The notes under the pieces are model-generated. The model was not told where the DNA came from. It was given only the letters and a program-made list of their open reading frames with translations, and did not search any database. Below are positions 23,316 through 35,000 of a DNA stretch of 35,000 bases, one piece after another (within the stretch, counting starts at the first letter, position 1; the number at the start of each line of letters is the position of its first letter). Both the position numbers and the translations under genes were made by a program. The stretch comes from Pseudoalteromonas shioyasakiensis (GTDB lineage: Bacteria; Pseudomonadota; Gammaproteobacteria; Enterobacterales; Alteromonadaceae), in assembly GCF_019134595.1 (NCBI RefSeq), contig NZ_CP077770.1, forward strand, positions 1 through 35,000. Direction: 5' to 3'.

Positions 23316-24692
23316 TTACAAGAAGATAGCACTTACTTGGAACAGCTTTTCAACAACTGTAATGTGCTTTTTATCAATCAAGAACATGATGACGTGGTCA
23401 CCTGATTGAATAACCGTGTCGTCATGGGCAATCAGTACATCATCGTTACGCACAATTGCACCAATGGTTGTTCCAGCTGGTAGCTTAATATCAGCAATAG
23501 CTCTGCCAACAACTTTAGAAGTATGCTCATCACCGTGAGCGACAGCCTCAATGGCTTCTGCTGCACCCTTACGTAACGAATAAACATTAACAATGTCACC
23601 ACGACGTACGTGTGTTAGCAGCGCCGAGATAGTGGCTTGCTGAGGTGAAATAGCAATATCAATTTCACCGCCTTGTACTAGGTCAACATATGCGCCACGC
23701 TGAATAAGCACCATGGTTTTTTGTGCGCCCATACGCTTTGCCAGCATCGCAGACATAATGTTTGCTTCATCGTCGTTAGTCACTGCGATGAACACATCCA
23801 CTTGTTCAATGTGTTCTTCAGATAACAGCTCTTGATCTGAGGCATCGCCACAGAATACAACCGTGTTATCAAGCATTTCAGAGAGCTGTGCTGCACGCTC
23901 TTTATTGCGCTCAAGCAGCTTAACGCTATGGTTTTTCTCAAGTGAACGCGCAAGGCCCGCACCGATATTACCACCACCGGCAATCATGATTTTTTTGTAT
24001 GAACGTTCAAGCTTCTGAAGCTCATTCATGACTGCTCGAATATGCTTTGTTGCAGCGATAAAGAACACTTCATCGTCTGCTTCGATAACGGTTGTGCCAA
24101 GCGGTTTAATCGCTTTACCTTGACGATAAATAGCCGCTACACGGGTTTCGACATTCGGAATGTGTTCTTTCAAGGCTGAAAGTGCATAACCCACCAGCAA
24201 ACCACCGTAATAGGCTTTCACCGCAACCAGCGATAACATGCCATCGGCAAATTGTAATACCTGTAAAGCACCCGGATAGTCGATTAAGCGACGAATATAC
24301 TTAGTTACCAGCGCTTCTGGAGCAATGTAGTGGTCAACAGGTAAATCATCGTTATGGAATAGCTTTTCACGGTACTTTAAGTATTGCTCTGAGCGAATAC
24401 GGGCTATTTTAGTTGGTGTGTTAAAAATACTATAAGCAACTTGGCAAGCAACCATGTTCACTTCATCTGAACTGGTGACAGCAATAATCATATCGGCGTC
24501 TTCTGCGCCTGCGCGACGCAATACATCGGGATGCGCACTGTGACCGGTAACACCTTGTAAGTCGTACTTATCTTGTAGCTCTCGCAAACGGTTACCGTCG
24601 ATGTCGACAACGGTGATCTCATTTTGCTCACCTACGAGGTTTTCTGCCAGTGTGCCACCAACTTGTCCGGCACCGAGTATGATTATTTTCAT
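23316..24692 (-). CDS. trkA: Trk system potassium uptake protein TrkA
   Basis: Cytoplasmic NAD-binding regulatory subunit that gates the TrkH/TrkG potassium channel. The 458 residues equal the E. coli TrkA length, and the protein is a tandem duplication of RCK units. The first Rossmann motif is [12 protein letters not shown] at the N-terminus and the second [11 protein letters not shown] in the middle; each is followed by a TrkA-C domain. Other conserved stretches are [17 protein letters not shown] and [19 protein letters not shown]. It is the last gene of the def-fmt-rsmB-trkA cluster, 12 bases after rsmB, the same order as in E. coli. It converges with the EF-hand array. Confidence 0.97.
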   Translation of the reverse strand: MKIIILGAGQVGGTLAENLVGEQNEITVVDIDGNRLRELQDKYDLQGVTGHSAHPDVLRRAGAEDADMIIAVTSSDEVNMVACQVAYSIFNTPTKIARIRSEQYLKYREKLFHNDDLPVDHYIAPEALVTKYIRRLIDYPGALQVLQFADGMLSLVAVKAYYGGLLVGYALSALKEHIPNVETRVAAIYRQGKAIKPLGTTVIEADDEVFFIAATKHIRAVMNELQKLERSYKKIMIAGGGNIGAGLARSLEKNHSVKLLERNKERAAQLSEMLDNTVVFCGDASDQELLSEEHIEQVDVFIAVTNDDEANIMSAMLAKRMGAQKTMVLIQRGAYVDLVQGGEIDIAISPQQATISALLTHVRRGDIVNVYSLRKGAAEAIEAVAHGDEHTSKVVGRAIADIKLPAGTTIGAIVRNDDVLIAHDDTVIQSGDHVIMFLIDKKHITVVEKLFQVSAIFL

Positions 24693-24704
24693 AGCTTGTT
24701 CTTA

Positions 24705-25991
24705 TTAGTGTTTTTTTACTAGCTTTGCATAATAGAAACCGTCACTTTCACCAGGCAGTAATTGCAGACCAGGTAACGTAGGCGTGTCGTTTTCATGCAG
24801 AGGTATGTGTTCAGCACTTGGATTATTGGCAAGGAACTTGGCAACTTGTTGTTGGTTCTCTTGCGGTAATACAGAGCAGGTCGCATAAACTAACGTACCA
24901 CCTGGCTTAAGTAGAGGCCAGATGCTATTTAGGATATCGCCTTGTAAATTAGCCAGATCTTCAATATCAGATGCACGACGTAGCCATTTAATATCAGGGT
25001 GACGACGGATCACGCCAGTAGCTGAACAAGGCACATCAAGCAAGATACGGTCAAATTGCTGCTCATCCCACCAGATATGCGGTTGTGAAGCATCGGCACA
25101 TTGTAGATCAGCAGTTAAACCAATACGGACTAAGTTTTGTTTAACGCGTTCTAGGCGCTCGCTGTCGCTATCAAGTGCTAATACGTCGGCATCAGCAAGT
25201 TCTAGGATATGACACGTTTTACCACCTGGCGCTGCACAGGCATCTAAAACGACATCATCATTTTGTGGATCTAAAAAGCGTGCTGCTAATTGTGCTGCTG
25301 CATCTTGAACTGAGCAGGCTCCGGTATCAAATTCTGGCAGTGCGTATACATCACATGGTTTAGCTAGTTTAATACCATCAGGAAAATCAGCATTAAGGGT
25401 ATGCTCAATATCATTTGCTTTAAGCATTTCGCTGTATTCTTGGGTGCTATATTGCGCTTGGTTTACACGTAACCACATAGGTGCTTGCAGCTGATTCGCT
25501 TCAAGGATTTCTTGCCAGGTATCAGGGTAAGCTGCAGTAACTTGTTTGATAAACCAACCTGGGTGGTTAAATTTGCAAACAGGAATTTGCTTTGCTTTTT
25601 CTTCAAGCTCGGCTTGTTCTCGTTGGAAACTGCGTAAAATAGCGTTAATCAGGCCTTTTAAACCCAGTGCGCGCATTTGCTGAAGCGCATTAACCGTTTC
25701 GCTGATTGCTGCATGAGGCGGTACACGCATATGTTGAAGTTGGTAAATACCCACATACAACAAGAACTGGAAAATACGGCGCTTGCCTTTTAGCGGTTGA
25801 TCTAAAAGTTGCTGGCAATAATTTTCTAGGCTAGGTAAATAGCGCAGCACACCGTAGCAAATTTGTTGTAGTAGGGCTTTATCTTTCGGCGATAATCCTT
25901 GGCTTGCAAAAGGCAGCTCTTGATTAAGCGATGCACCTTTATCAACCACGTTGTAGAGGGTTTCAGCAGCAAGTGCTCTTACATTACTCAT
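24705..25991 (-). CDS. rsmB: 16S rRNA (cytosine(967)-C(5))-methyltransferase RsmB
   Basis: SAM-dependent methyltransferase that makes m5C967 in 16S rRNA. The 428-residue protein has an N-terminal NusB-like RNA-binding domain (about 1-140), then a Rossmann methyltransferase domain with the SAM motif [11 protein letters not shown] (249-259). Both active cysteines of RNA m5C methyltransferases are present: Cys322 in DVPCSATG and Cys372 in [11 protein letters not shown], the latter expected to be the nucleophile. Its start codon overlaps the fmt stop region by 8 bases, indicating translational coupling. Also known as sun. Confidence 0.97.
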   Translation of the reverse strand: MSNVRALAAETLYNVVDKGASLNQELPFASQGLSPKDKALLQQICYGVLRYLPSLENYCQQLLDQPLKGKRRIFQFLLYVGIYQLQHMRVPPHAAISETVNALQQMRALGLKGLINAILRSFQREQAELEEKAKQIPVCKFNHPGWFIKQVTAAYPDTWQEILEANQLQAPMWLRVNQAQYSTQEYSEMLKANDIEHTLNADFPDGIKLAKPCDVYALPEFDTGACSVQDAAAQLAARFLDPQNDDVVLDACAAPGGKTCHILELADADVLALDSDSERLERVKQNLVRIGLTADLQCADASQPHIWWDEQQFDRILLDVPCSATGVIRRHPDIKWLRRASDIEDLANLQGDILNSIWPLLKPGGTLVYATCSVLPQENQQQVAKFLANNPSAEHIPLHENDTPTLPGLQLLPGESDGFYYAKLVKKH

Positions 25992-26937
25992 TGCTTTGAC
26001 CTAATACTGAGCCAGGTTCAACCCAATCACTTCGACCATTTAAAAAGTCAGTAACAGCCATTGGTTTTTTACCTTGTGGTTGAAGAAGGGTGATTTTAAG
26101 TGCATCTTGCCCACAGCCAACGGTAATACCTTGCTTATCAGCAGCAATGATTTTACCGGCTTGTGCAGTTTGCGATACAACTTCGGCTTGCCAAATTTTT
26201 ACCGTTTGTCCTGCCATTTCAGTGAAGCAAACAGGCCATGGATTAAAGGCACGGATATTACGCTCAATTTGCGCAGCATCCATTGACCAATCAATATTGG
26301 CTTCGTCTTTTGATAGCTTCTTGGCGTAATTTGCTTGTGCGTCATCTTGCTTTTCTGGGGTGATTTCACCTGCAGCAAGACGATTGATAGTACTGATCAG
26401 TGCATCAGGACCCAGTGCAGCTAGCTTATCGTATAAAGAGCTACTGGTTTCTGTGCTATCAATCGGGCAACGGCTGATATGTAGCATATCGCCGGTATCT
26501 AAGCCTTCATCCATTTGCATTATTGTTACACCGGTTTCATTGTCACCAGCCCAAATAGCACGTTGGATCGGTGCAGCACCACGCCAGCGCGGTAAAATCG
26601 AGCCATGCACGTTTAAGCAGCCTAAGCGCGGTGCATCTAAAATCGCTTTTGGTAACAGTAAGCCGTACGCCACCACAATCATAATATCGGCGTTCAGGCT
26701 GGTAAGCTCTGCAAGCGCTTCATCTGATTTTAGTGATTGCGGTTGAAATACAGGTAAATCATGAGCAAGTGCCAGTTCTTTAACTTCACTGGCTTTTAGC
26801 TTTTTACCTCGGCCCGCTGGGCGATCTGGTTGGCTATATACACCAACAACGTCGTGCTCTGAGTCAATCAGTGCTTGTAAATGGCGCGCAGCGAAATCCG
26901 GCGTACCAGCAAAAATAATGCGTAATGGTTGTGTCAC
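25984..26937 (-). CDS. fmt: Methionyl-tRNA formyltransferase
   Basis: Transfers a formyl group from 10-formyl-tetrahydrofolate to initiator Met-tRNA. The 317-residue protein has the hydrolase-like formyltransferase domain with [12 protein letters not shown] at the N-terminus, the tRNA-contacting loop [12 protein letters not shown], and the catalytic triad Asn109, His111 ([13 protein letters not shown]) and Asp147 (GLDTGD). The C-terminal OB-like domain occupies about 210-317. It starts 20 bases after the def stop codon and overlaps rsmB by 8 bases. Together with def it forms the N-formylmethionine cycle module. Confidence 0.97.
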   Translation of the reverse strand: MTQPLRIIFAGTPDFAARHLQALIDSEHDVVGVYSQPDRPAGRGKKLKASEVKELALAHDLPVFQPQSLKSDEALAELTSLNADIMIVVAYGLLLPKAILDAPRLGCLNVHGSILPRWRGAAPIQRAIWAGDNETGVTIMQMDEGLDTGDMLHISRCPIDSTETSSSLYDKLAALGPDALISTINRLAAGEITPEKQDDAQANYAKKLSKDEANIDWSMDAAQIERNIRAFNPWPVCFTEMAGQTVKIWQAEVVSQTAQAGKIIAADKQGITVGCGQDALKITLLQPQGKKPMAVTDFLNGRSDWVEPGSVLGQSNE

Positions 26938-26957
26938 AGGTATTCCTATTGATTAAC

Positions 26958-27467
26958 TTATGATTTAGCAGCCAGCTTAGCTTCTTTCTCAAGCTTTTTA
27001 CGGATACGTTGGCGCTTTAAAGGCGATAGATAATCAATAAATAGGGTGCCTTTAAGGTGATCAAGCTCATGCTGAATACAAATCGCTAATAGCTCGTCAG
27101 CATCTAGGCTGAATTCTTCACCGTTTTCATTTAGCGCTTTAACAGTGACTGTTTCTGCGCGGTCAACTTTTGCGTATGAGTAAGGAACTGATAAACAGCC
27201 TTCTTCACTTACTGTTGAGCCATCTTTTTTGGTGATTTCTGGGTTGATTAACACTAACGGTTGGTCGCGCTCTTCAGATACGTCGATCACCACAATTCGC
27301 TGGTGGATATCTACTTGCGTCGCTGCTAAGCCGATACCGTTTTCGTCATACATAGTTTCAAGCATGTCTTTTACGATTTGACGAACTTCATCGTTTACTT
27401 CTGGTACTTCTTTCGCGATTGTACGTAAACGCTCATCCGGAAATCTCAAAACTTCTAACCTAGCCAT
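26958..27467 (-). CDS. def: Peptide deformylase
   Basis: Fe2+-dependent metallohydrolase that removes the formyl group from nascent proteins. All three family motifs are present in the 169-residue product: GIGLAATQ (44-51), EGCLSVP with metal ligand Cys91, and HELDH with His133 and His137 as ligands and Glu134 as catalytic base. The C-terminus contains [14 protein letters not shown] as in E. coli. An AAAGG site precedes the ATG. It is the first gene of the def-fmt-rsmB-trkA operon; a TACAAT -10-like element on the minus strand (27501-27506) could belong to its promoter, though no good -35 was seen. Confidence 0.97.
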   Translation of the reverse strand: MARLEVLRFPDERLRTIAKEVPEVNDEVRQIVKDMLETMYDENGIGLAATQVDIHQRIVVIDVSEERDQPLVLINPEITKKDGSTVSEEGCLSVPYSYAKVDRAETVTVKALNENGEEFSLDADELLAICIQHELDHLKGTLFIDYLSPLKRQRIRKKLEKEAKLAAKS

Positions 27468-27529
27468 AGTTACCTTTTACACTTGTGATTCATTTAGGGT
27501 ATTGTATGCTCTTATTTTAGCCATTCGTG

Positions 27530-27558
27530 TTCACCTTTAACAGGTTTTGGTCGATAAT
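27530..27558 (+). promoter_or_regulatory. Possible sigma-70 promoter for the LysM-dprA cluster
   Basis: TTCACC (27530-27535, 4 of 6) and GATAAT (27553-27558, 5 of 6) with a 17-base spacer lie 28 bases before the LysM gene start, in the 118-base region divergent from def. The assignment is by eye and weak. Confidence 0.35.
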
Positions 27559-27585
27559 AATCTAAAAACAACTCAAGGAAGCCTA

Positions 27586-28704
27586 ATGAGATACCCACTA
27601 GTTGCGGCTTTGTTAGCCTTTAGCAGTGCTTTTCCTGCAATTGCTGATGTGTTAACAATAAAAAAAGACGCACCAAAACAATATGTTGTCAAAAAAGGCG
27701 ATACACTTTGGGATATCTCGGGCGTGTATCTTGATGAGCCTTGGCAATGGCCTGATTTGTGGCAGATGAACCCGCAAATTGCGAATCCGCATTTAATATA
27801 CCCGGGTGATGCGCTCACTTTAATTTACGATAAAGACGGAAATCCTCGTTTAGTTAAAAATCCGCGTTATAAAAAACTCTCTCCAGAAGGGCGGATCACA
27901 CCAAAAGGCAAGCAAGCTGTGCCAACATTGCCTTTGGAGTTGCTGCGCCCATATTTGAGTTATGAGCAAGCGATTAGCGCCGATGTTATTGCACAAAAAC
28001 CATATATTCTGGGTGCCAGTGTTAATACCAAAATGAATACCATGGGCCATACGCTTTACGTTAAAGGTGACTTAACACTTAACGAAGCTTATGGCGTGTA
28101 CCGTAAAGGCAATGATCTTGTTGATCCAAATACCAATGAAGTACTAGCGAATAAAGCGGAATTAGTGGCGATTGTTCGCGCATTTAGAAGCGGTGATGTG
28201 GAAAACGGCGTACCTGCCTCAGTTAAAGTTGAGTTGGTAAAACAAGAAATTAAACCTCATGACTTCTTAATGCCGGCGATGGAAGGGCAAATGATGCCAG
28301 CCTATTTCACTATGAAACGCCCTGAAGCTGTTTTAGATGGCACTATTATCGCCGCAGCTAATGAAATGCGTGAATTTAGTACCATGGATATTGTTGTACT
28401 AAACTTAGGTTCAGACCAAGTGAAACCGGGTTTTGTACTTGATATTCAGCGTCAATCACCTGAAGTGTATGACGGCCGCAATGGGCCTCGTTACCGCGAA
28501 GATTCTAACAGTCTTGAGAAATTCATGACTGATGCAAATGATGTGTTAGGAATTGAAAGCGATGAAGACAGTAATGTATGGCACATGCCAAAGGAAAAAG
28601 TCGGTGAGCTAATGGTGTTTAAGGTATATGACAACGTTAGCTACGCATTGATTGTGAAGAATCAGCACCCGATCCGAGTTGGAGATTATGCAGTTATAAA
28701 CTAA
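27586..28704 (+). CDS. LysM domain protein, secreted
   Basis: 372-residue protein with a signal peptide (MRYPLVAALLAFSSAFPAIA) and a single N-terminal LysM domain (about residues 30-80: QYVVKKGDTLWDISGVYL ... NPHLIYPGDALTL), which should bind peptidoglycan. The remaining 290 residues are a conserved but uncharacterised region lacking an obvious enzymatic motif. The ATG at 27586 is chosen because AAGGAAG lies 4 bases upstream and a signal peptide follows at once; the frame is open further upstream but with no support. In many gammaproteobacteria a LysM gene sits just before dprA and is divergent from def, as here. Confidence 0.92.
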   Translation: MRYPLVAALLAFSSAFPAIADVLTIKKDAPKQYVVKKGDTLWDISGVYLDEPWQWPDLWQMNPQIANPHLIYPGDALTLIYDKDGNPRLVKNPRYKKLSPEGRITPKGKQAVPTLPLELLRPYLSYEQAISADVIAQKPYILGASVNTKMNTMGHTLYVKGDLTLNEAYGVYRKGNDLVDPNTNEVLANKAELVAIVRAFRSGDVENGVPASVKVELVKQEIKPHDFLMPAMEGQMMPAYFTMKRPEAVLDGTIIAAANEMREFSTMDIVVLNLGSDQVKPGFVLDIQRQSPEVYDGRNGPRYREDSNSLEKFMTDANDVLGIESDEDSNVWHMPKEKVGELMVFKVYDNVSYALIVKNQHPIRVGDYAVIN

Positions 28705-28734
28705 CTCACAATTTGGGCGCTCTAAGGAGGGAGC

Positions 28735-29832
28735 ATGGCACAGGTTTCAGGCAAGCTATCCCATTGGCTTGCCTTTTATTTATGTAAAGGGCTTGGGATA
28801 AAAAGCCTTATTGCATTAAGTCAAAAACAGTCACTGGATGAGCTATTTAAGCTATCTAGTTCAGAGCTACAACAGCTTGGTTTATCACAAAGCCAAGCCG
28901 ATAACTTAGTCAATACCGACTGGCAATTAGTGACCCACTACCAAGAGCTAATAGCAAGACTTGAAATCAAAGTAATAAGCTATTTTGATAGCAGCTATCC
29001 GCCCTTACTCAAACAAATAGCCAGCGCACCTATCTTATTATTTTGTTTAGGTAACACAGAGTTATTACTGTCACCGCAAATTGCAATTGTAGGTAGCCGC
29101 AATGCCACACCGACAGGGCTTGAAGTCGCTGCTGAGTTTGCCCATCAATTATCTGCTGTTGGTATGACAGTGACATCCGGAATGGCTATGGGAATTGATG
29201 GTGCTGCCCATAAAGGCGCATTAGCAGGGTCAGGAAACACCATTGCCGTACTGGGCACGGGTATCGATATCGCTTATCCCAAACGTCATCGCTTACTCAT
29301 AAAACAGGTTGCAGAGCGGGGATTGTTGGTTTCTGAGTTCTTACCTGGCACCGCTGCTAATGCCGCTAATTTCCCGCGCCGAAACCGTATTATCTCTGGA
29401 TTGTCATTAGGTGTATTGATTGTCGAAGCGCAAATTAAAAGTGGCTCATTGGTTACCGTACGCTATGCACTTGAGCAAAATAAAGAGGTGTTTGCAGTGC
29501 CGGGGTCGATAAAAAGCCCACTATCAGAGGCAAGCCATTTCTTAATTAAGCAAGGCGCTAAATTGACAGAAAATATTAGTGATATTCTTGATGAAGTGAG
29601 CTTTTTCTGTGAAAACAGTCTATATAGTATAGAACAGCCTATAGCAGATGAACCCGACTGCCCAGTGTTCAAAAGTATAGGGTATGAGGTAACAAGTGTT
29701 GACCAAATAACACAGCGCAGCCTATTACCTGTAGACGAAGTACAAGCTCGGTTACTCGACTTAGAGCTCGCAGATAAAATCGAACGAGTACTAGATGGTT
29801 ATATAAGACTTGGAGGACATAAACATGTTTGA
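28735..29832 (+). CDS. dprA: DNA processing protein DprA
   Basis: Single-strand DNA-binding protein that delivers incoming DNA to RecA during natural transformation; also called Smf. The 365-residue protein has an N-terminal helical (SAM-like) region, the extended Rossmann fold with [41 protein letters not shown] and [12 protein letters not shown], and a C-terminal winged-helix-like domain (about 300-365). A near-perfect AAGGAGGG ribosome binding site precedes the ATG, stronger than that of its neighbours. The last 8 bases overlap the smg start. Whether this organism is competent cannot be told from the window. Confidence 0.96.
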   Translation: MAQVSGKLSHWLAFYLCKGLGIKSLIALSQKQSLDELFKLSSSELQQLGLSQSQADNLVNTDWQLVTHYQELIARLEIKVISYFDSSYPPLLKQIASAPILLFCLGNTELLLSPQIAIVGSRNATPTGLEVAAEFAHQLSAVGMTVTSGMAMGIDGAAHKGALAGSGNTIAVLGTGIDIAYPKRHRLLIKQVAERGLLVSEFLPGTAANAANFPRRNRIISGLSLGVLIVEAQIKSGSLVTVRYALEQNKEVFAVPGSIKSPLSEASHFLIKQGAKLTENISDILDEVSFFCENSLYSIEQPIADEPDCPVFKSIGYEVTSVDQITQRSLLPVDEVQARLLDLELADKIERVLDGYIRLGGHKHV

Positions 29833-30298
29833 CATCCTCATGTATCTTTTTGAAAACTATATCCATAGTGAAGCTGAAATCTTTACTGAAGAGAACGAAC
29901 TTACCGATGAGTTAGTTCGTGCTGGCTTCAATAAACCTGAAATCTACAAAGCACTTGATTGGCTAGAGCAACTTGCTGACTTACAACAAAGCGATATCTA
30001 CCCGTACCTTAATGCCCAGCCACAACATGCCATGCGTATTTACACTGATAGTGAATGCCAAATGTTAAGTGTAGAGTGTCGCGGCTTTTTAATGTTTATC
30101 GAGCAAATTGGCGTGATTAACACCGTAACCCGCGAAATGGTGATAGATAGACTTTGTGCTCTAGATAAACCATTTATTTCTTTGGAAGATCTAAAGTGGG
30201 TGGTGCTTATGGTGTTATTTAATGTACCAGGGTCAGAGCAAGCTTACGCACAAATGGAAGACTTAATATTTGACGAGCCAGCTGATGTATTACACTAA
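29825..30298 (+). CDS. smg: Smg family protein
   Basis: 157-residue protein of the Smg (DUF494) family with unknown molecular function, consistently found next to dprA. The start is the ATG at 29825 ([20 protein letters not shown]), matching E. coli Smg; it overlaps the dprA stop by 8 bases, and GGAGG in the dprA 3' end can serve as ribosome binding site. Conserved stretches include [24 protein letters not shown] and [20 protein letters not shown]. The protein is acidic and shows no signal peptide or membrane segment. Confidence 0.94.
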   Translation: MFDILMYLFENYIHSEAEIFTEENELTDELVRAGFNKPEIYKALDWLEQLADLQQSDIYPYLNAQPQHAMRIYTDSECQMLSVECRGFLMFIEQIGVINTVTREMVIDRLCALDKPFISLEDLKWVVLMVLFNVPGSEQAYAQMEDLIFDEPADVLH

Positions 30299-30369
30299 GT
30301 AGACTTTGCTTGTATCTTTGTTGAGTTTGGGTATATTAGGCGAAAATTAGCCAACCCCACAGGAATCTT

Positions 30370-30939
30370 ATGAGTAAAATCGACCATTCTCTTTTTTCTG
30401 CAGATAAGCATGCACTCGAAAAAGAGTATGAGGTTTGCCCTAAATGCGGTTCTGAATTGGTTATGCGCAACTCAAAGTCAGGGCCGTTCTTAGGCTGTGC
30501 CAGTTACCCTAAATGTGACTTCATCCGCCCATTAGCTCATCACGATAGCCAACAAATAAAGGTGCTCGAAGACAGTGCCTGCCCAGAGTGTGGTAAGCCA
30601 TTGGTAATAAAAAATGGCCGCTACGGTATGTTTATTGGGTGTACGGGCTATCCTGAGTGCCACTATATTGCTCATGACGAAGAGCCTGACGATGCCCCTC
30701 AATTACCTGCTTGCCCTAAATGCAAAAAAGGCCAGCTGGTTGCGCGTAATAATAAGTTTGGCAAAACCTTTTATTCTTGTGATGGCTATCCGCGTTGTAA
30801 ATATACGCTTAATCACAAACCTGTGGCGACTGAGTGCCCGGCCTGCCAGTGGCCAATTATGACCGAAAAGAAAACCGCTTCAGGTGTTGTGTTACAATGC
30901 CCGCAGAAGTCGTGTATGCATAAGTTAGTCGAATCTTAA
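30370..30939 (+). CDS. yrdD: YrdD-type protein with topoisomerase zinc ribbons
   Basis: 189-residue protein built of four zinc-ribbon units like those in the C-terminus of topoisomerase I, but without the topoisomerase catalytic domain. Cysteine sets are 23/26/43/49, 71/74/91/97, 115/118/137/143 and 156/159/177/182. The first three follow the CPxCG...GxFxGCxxYPxC pattern; the fourth is divergent, with CPQKSC at the end. It probably binds nucleic acid, but its role is unknown. Position between smg and tsaC is the same as in E. coli. A possible -10 (TATATT, 30332-30337) lies in the 71-base gap after smg. Confidence 0.93.
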   Translation: MSKIDHSLFSADKHALEKEYEVCPKCGSELVMRNSKSGPFLGCASYPKCDFIRPLAHHDSQQIKVLEDSACPECGKPLVIKNGRYGMFIGCTGYPECHYIAHDEEPDDAPQLPACPKCKKGQLVARNNKFGKTFYSCDGYPRCKYTLNHKPVATECPACQWPIMTEKKTASGVVLQCPQKSCMHKLVES

Positions 30940-30973
30940 TGCACTTGTAATTTGTTTATTTAGGAGAGTTTCT

Positions 30974-32942
<1,969 letters not shown>

Positions 32943-33008
32943 TTAAACATCCTTATTTACTATGAAATGCATATAACAACTCTAGCAGTTGTACGAAAAA
33001 CGCGCAAT

Positions 33009-34604
33009 TTAGCTTAATTTAAAGCGTCTTACTTGCTCATCTAGTGAACGAGCTAACGACAACAGCTCTTCACTGACTTTTTGGTTTTCATGGGCGTCGA
33101 CTAATGAGTGCTCGGCATTGTCACTAATTGCTATAACGCTTTGGTTAATTTCTTCAGCCGCAAGGTTTTGCTGTTCAGTGGCATCAGCAATTTGCACGTT
33201 AAGCTGGTTTATTTCGCTCATTTGTGAAGAAATATCACGTAGAGCTTTAGCAACTTGCTTAACTTGCACAGCTCTTTCGTCTGCTTCTTCGCAAGAGTTA
33301 TTCATGGTATTAACGGTTTGTGCTGCTTCACTTTGCAGTTTATCGATAGTGCGGCGAATTTCGTCGGTTGAGTCATGGGTGCGGGTCGCTAAAGTACGTA
33401 CTTCATCGGCTACCACAGCAAAACCTCGGCCAGCTTCACCAGCACGAGCCGCCTCAATGGCAGCATTAAGTGCAAGTAAGTTTGTTTGCTCGGCAATGCT
33501 ACTTATCACCTCGAGTACTTTACCAACGTCTAACGTTTGGGTTTGCAGTTGACTTACTTGCTCGGCAGCTGCTCTAACATCTGCCGCAAGTTGATTAATA
33601 CTTTGCTCAGTGTGCTCAGCAACATGTAAGCTTTGCTGCGCAAGTTGATTACTGTGCTCTGACTTCTCAGACGCAAAATGGGTGGTGTTTTTTACTTCAC
33701 TTGATGAGCTTTCTAGTTCGTTGATGGCGGCAGCAACCGAATCTGTCCCTTGCTTTTGCTTTAAGATCGCTTGCTCGGTAGCATCCGCTGAGGCATAGAT
33801 GCTTTCGGCAGAGTGGATCAATACCTTAGAAGAATGAGAAACTTGGGCAATATTATCTTTAAATGCGCCTATCATGTGATTAAAGCTGGTGGCAAGAGAG
33901 CTAAGCTCGTCATTATTACTGTCGTCTACCGTGAGGCTTAAATCTTTATTGGTGGTTGCCAAGTGCATGGTATGGCTAATGACTTTTAAGCGTTTGATGA
34001 AAATTTTTCTAAACATCACTGCTAGTAGTGAGAAAGCCGAAATGAAAATGGCCGCTAATAGTAGCGTGTTCATTAAGGTGTTTTGCGATACCTCTTGCTC
34101 AATATCAGCCAGAGAGTAACTAATTTTTACTACACCTAACACATCGCCTTCTTGTGCTTGATGGCAGCCTAAACAGTTTGTTCCTTTATAGTCACTGCGA
34201 GCAAACATAGGTTTTAGATAAGTCATCGTACTATTTTGATTATCAATAAATAGTGCTTCAGTGCCTGTTAGTGCTTTTCGCTCAGCATCGTTAGTCGCAA
34301 CTTGGTTGGCATTTCCTGGCCCATAAATTTTATTAACGATTGGACTACGAATGATATGGGCATCTTCAATATTAGGATGGCTTCTTAATTTAGTACTTAG
34401 AATTTCGCGATTAGCCATCGTGCCTGTCAGCATCATGGTATTAATAGAATCGAAGTAATTATCGGCAAGCAGTTTTATGTTACTTTCAACGGTATCTCGT
34501 GCTAATTCATGTTGTTGTTGGGCACTACTAAATATACTGGCAAATAATACCAATACCCCTGTTAGTGCTAACAAGGCATAAATTTTAAATTGGATAGACT
34601 TCAT
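33009..34604 (-). CDS. Methyl-accepting chemotaxis protein with periplasmic CxxCH haem motif
   Basis: 531-residue chemoreceptor. Transmembrane helices at about 10-28 and 179-198 enclose a periplasmic sensor domain of about 150 residues, followed by HAMP (about 199-250) and a coiled-coil signalling domain with the conserved tip [20 protein letters not shown] (371-390) and [15 protein letters not shown]. The sensor domain contains NCLGCHQ, a c-type haem attachment motif (Cys144, Cys147, His148), so haem-based sensing of redox state or a gas is likely. No CheR-binding pentapeptide is at the C-terminus (ends RRFKLS). No obvious ribosome binding site precedes the ATG; a 15-base-pair inverted repeat lies just upstream. 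A truncated haemoglobin gene is immediately upstream on the same strand. Confidence 0.92.
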   Translation of the reverse strand: MKSIQFKIYALLALTGVLVLFASIFSSAQQQHELARDTVESNIKLLADNYFDSINTMMLTGTMANREILSTKLRSHPNIEDAHIIRSPIVNKIYGPGNANQVATNDAERKALTGTEALFIDNQNSTMTYLKPMFARSDYKGTNCLGCHQAQEGDVLGVVKISYSLADIEQEVSQNTLMNTLLLAAIFISAFSLLAVMFRKIFIKRLKVISHTMHLATTNKDLSLTVDDSNNDELSSLATSFNHMIGAFKDNIAQVSHSSKVLIHSAESIYASADATEQAILKQKQGTDSVAAAINELESSSSEVKNTTHFASEKSEHSNQLAQQSLHVAEHTEQSINQLAADVRAAAEQVSQLQTQTLDVGKVLEVISSIAEQTNLLALNAAIEAARAGEAGRGFAVVADEVRTLATRTHDSTDEIRRTIDKLQSEAAQTVNTMNNSCEEADERAVQVKQVAKALRDISSQMSEINQLNVQIADATEQQNLAAEEINQSVIAISDNAEHSLVDAHENQKVSEELLSLARSLDEQVRRFKLS

Positions 34605-34610
34605 TCGACG

Positions 34611-34661
34611 ACGCTTTTTCTAAATTAAGGAAAATTTATTATCTTTATTTAGAAAAAGCGT
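34611..34661. repeat. 15-bp perfect inverted repeat upstream of the chemoreceptor gene
   Basis: ACGCTTTTTCTAAAT (34611-34625) and ATTTAGAAAAAGCGT (34647-34661) are exact reverse complements separated by 21 AT-rich bases. The structure lies between the globin stop codon and the chemoreceptor start, ending 6 bases before the ATG. As RNA it would put the initiation region beside a long stem; as DNA it could be a regulator site. It lacks a typical T-run for termination. Confidence 0.8.
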
Positions 34662-34685
34662 ACATTGATATAGCGCAAAGCTTAG

Positions 34686-35000
34686 TTAGTTTTGATTGAT
34701 CATATGGCTGGCGAGTTGCGATAACGATTGTCTTAACCCTTCGCGAAGTAGTGGGTTATCAATCTCGATATCAAGCGTTTTATTCATACAATGCATCCAT
34801 TGGTCACGTAAGTCTTGATCAATAGGGAAAGGCATGTGACGCTTTCTTAGCATTGGGTGACCATATTTTTCAACGAATAGGTCAGGGCCGCCCAGCCAGC
34901 CCGATAAAAATTCAAAGAATACTTGGCGAATTCTATCCAAAGGCTGAGGATGCATATCATATAATGGTTTGGCGTATTCATCTGTGGCCATTATGTCGTA
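34686..35000 (-). CDS. Group II truncated haemoglobin (trHbO), 5' end beyond window
   Basis: Partial gene: 104 residues plus stop are visible, and the frame stays open to the right edge (the last codons read Tyr-Asp-Ile before Met-Ala-Thr). The ATG at 34991 is internal, because group II globins normally have about 25-35 residues before this YDxM-type segment, including the B helix. Diagnostic stretches are LSGWLGGPDLFVEKYGHPML, RKRHMPF with the proximal His, and DQWMHCM with the group II Trp at position G8. Such proteins bind O2, NO or CO and are linked to oxygen or nitrosative chemistry, e.g. in cold-adapted Pseudoalteromonas. It is upstream of the haem chemoreceptor gene by 81 bases, same strand. 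Confidence 0.9.
   Translation of the reverse strand, partial: YDIMATDEYAKPLYDMHPQPLDRIRQVFFEFLSGWLGGPDLFVEKYGHPMLRKRHMPFPIDQDLRDQWMHCMNKTLDIEIDNPLLREGLRQSLSQLASHMINQN

Noticed and set aside
26360..26746. 128-codon open frame antisense to fmt
   Set aside because: Shadow of the well-conserved fmt gene; composition is that of a mirrored reading frame.
32976..32992. ACAACT/AGTTGT inverted repeat as terminator of the chemoreceptor gene
   Set aside because: Six-base-pair stem without a T-run on the minus strand; could as well be chance.
33118..33552. 144-codon open frame antisense to the chemoreceptor
   Set aside because: Ser/Ala/Cys-rich mirror of the alanine-rich coiled-coil signalling domain; no independent support.
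34686..34991. Complete 101-residue globin starting at the ATG at 34991
   Set aside because: The frame remains open to the window edge and the family has further N-terminal residues, so the gene is incomplete here rather than naturally short.

Overview
The window looks like the replication-origin-proximal part of a marine gammaproteobacterial chromosome, most likely Pseudoalteromonas or a close relative in the Alteromonadales. This rests on the order dnaA-dnaN-recF-gyrB, on proteins close to those remembered from that group (notably a 440-residue prolidase resembling the Alteromonas/Pseudoalteromonas OPAA enzymes), and on moderate-to-low GC. Base 1 is the first base of the dnaA GTG start codon, so oriC is probably just outside the left edge. 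Species and database matches could not be checked.

Layout. 1-6055: replication operon dnaA-dnaN-recF-gyrB with a terminator; two parS-like 16-mers sit inside recF. 6197-9174: glyQ-glyS with its own terminator. 9236-11711: a small lipoprotein gene, a KAP-family P-loop ATPase gene that looks like an accessory insertion, and tusA on the minus strand. The ATPase gene is bracketed by AGCT-type heptamer repeats, degenerate on the left and a perfect 15-copy array on the right. 11802-15196: fadBA beta-oxidation operon (minus) with a FadR-like site upstream. 15392-20916: slt-type lytic transglycosylase, pepQ, yigZ and trkH. 20955-21611: a YcgR-like PilZ protein. 21612-22079: AT-rich non-coding DNA with two copies of a hairpin followed by TATTTCCCCC. 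22080-23231: four tandem paralogous genes for tiny secreted two-EF-hand proteins. 23316-27467: trkA, rsmB, fmt and def on the minus strand. 27586-32493: LysM protein, dprA, smg, yrdD, tsaC and hemF on the plus strand. 32490-35000: on the minus strand, a small membrane-anchored hypothetical protein, a chemoreceptor with a CxxCH haem motif, and a group II truncated haemoglobin cut by the right edge.

How the genes work together. Most of the window is conserved housekeeping: replication initiation and clamp, gap repair, supercoiling, glycyl-tRNA charging, initiator tRNA formylation and peptide deformylation, rRNA and tRNA modification, potassium uptake (TrkH channel and TrkA gating subunit, both present but convergent and apart), beta-oxidation and haem synthesis. 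The accessory content is concentrated in the heptamer-flanked KAP ATPase, the EF-hand array, and the haem-sensing chemoreceptor next to a haemoglobin. No tRNA, rRNA, CRISPR array or transposase gene was recognised.
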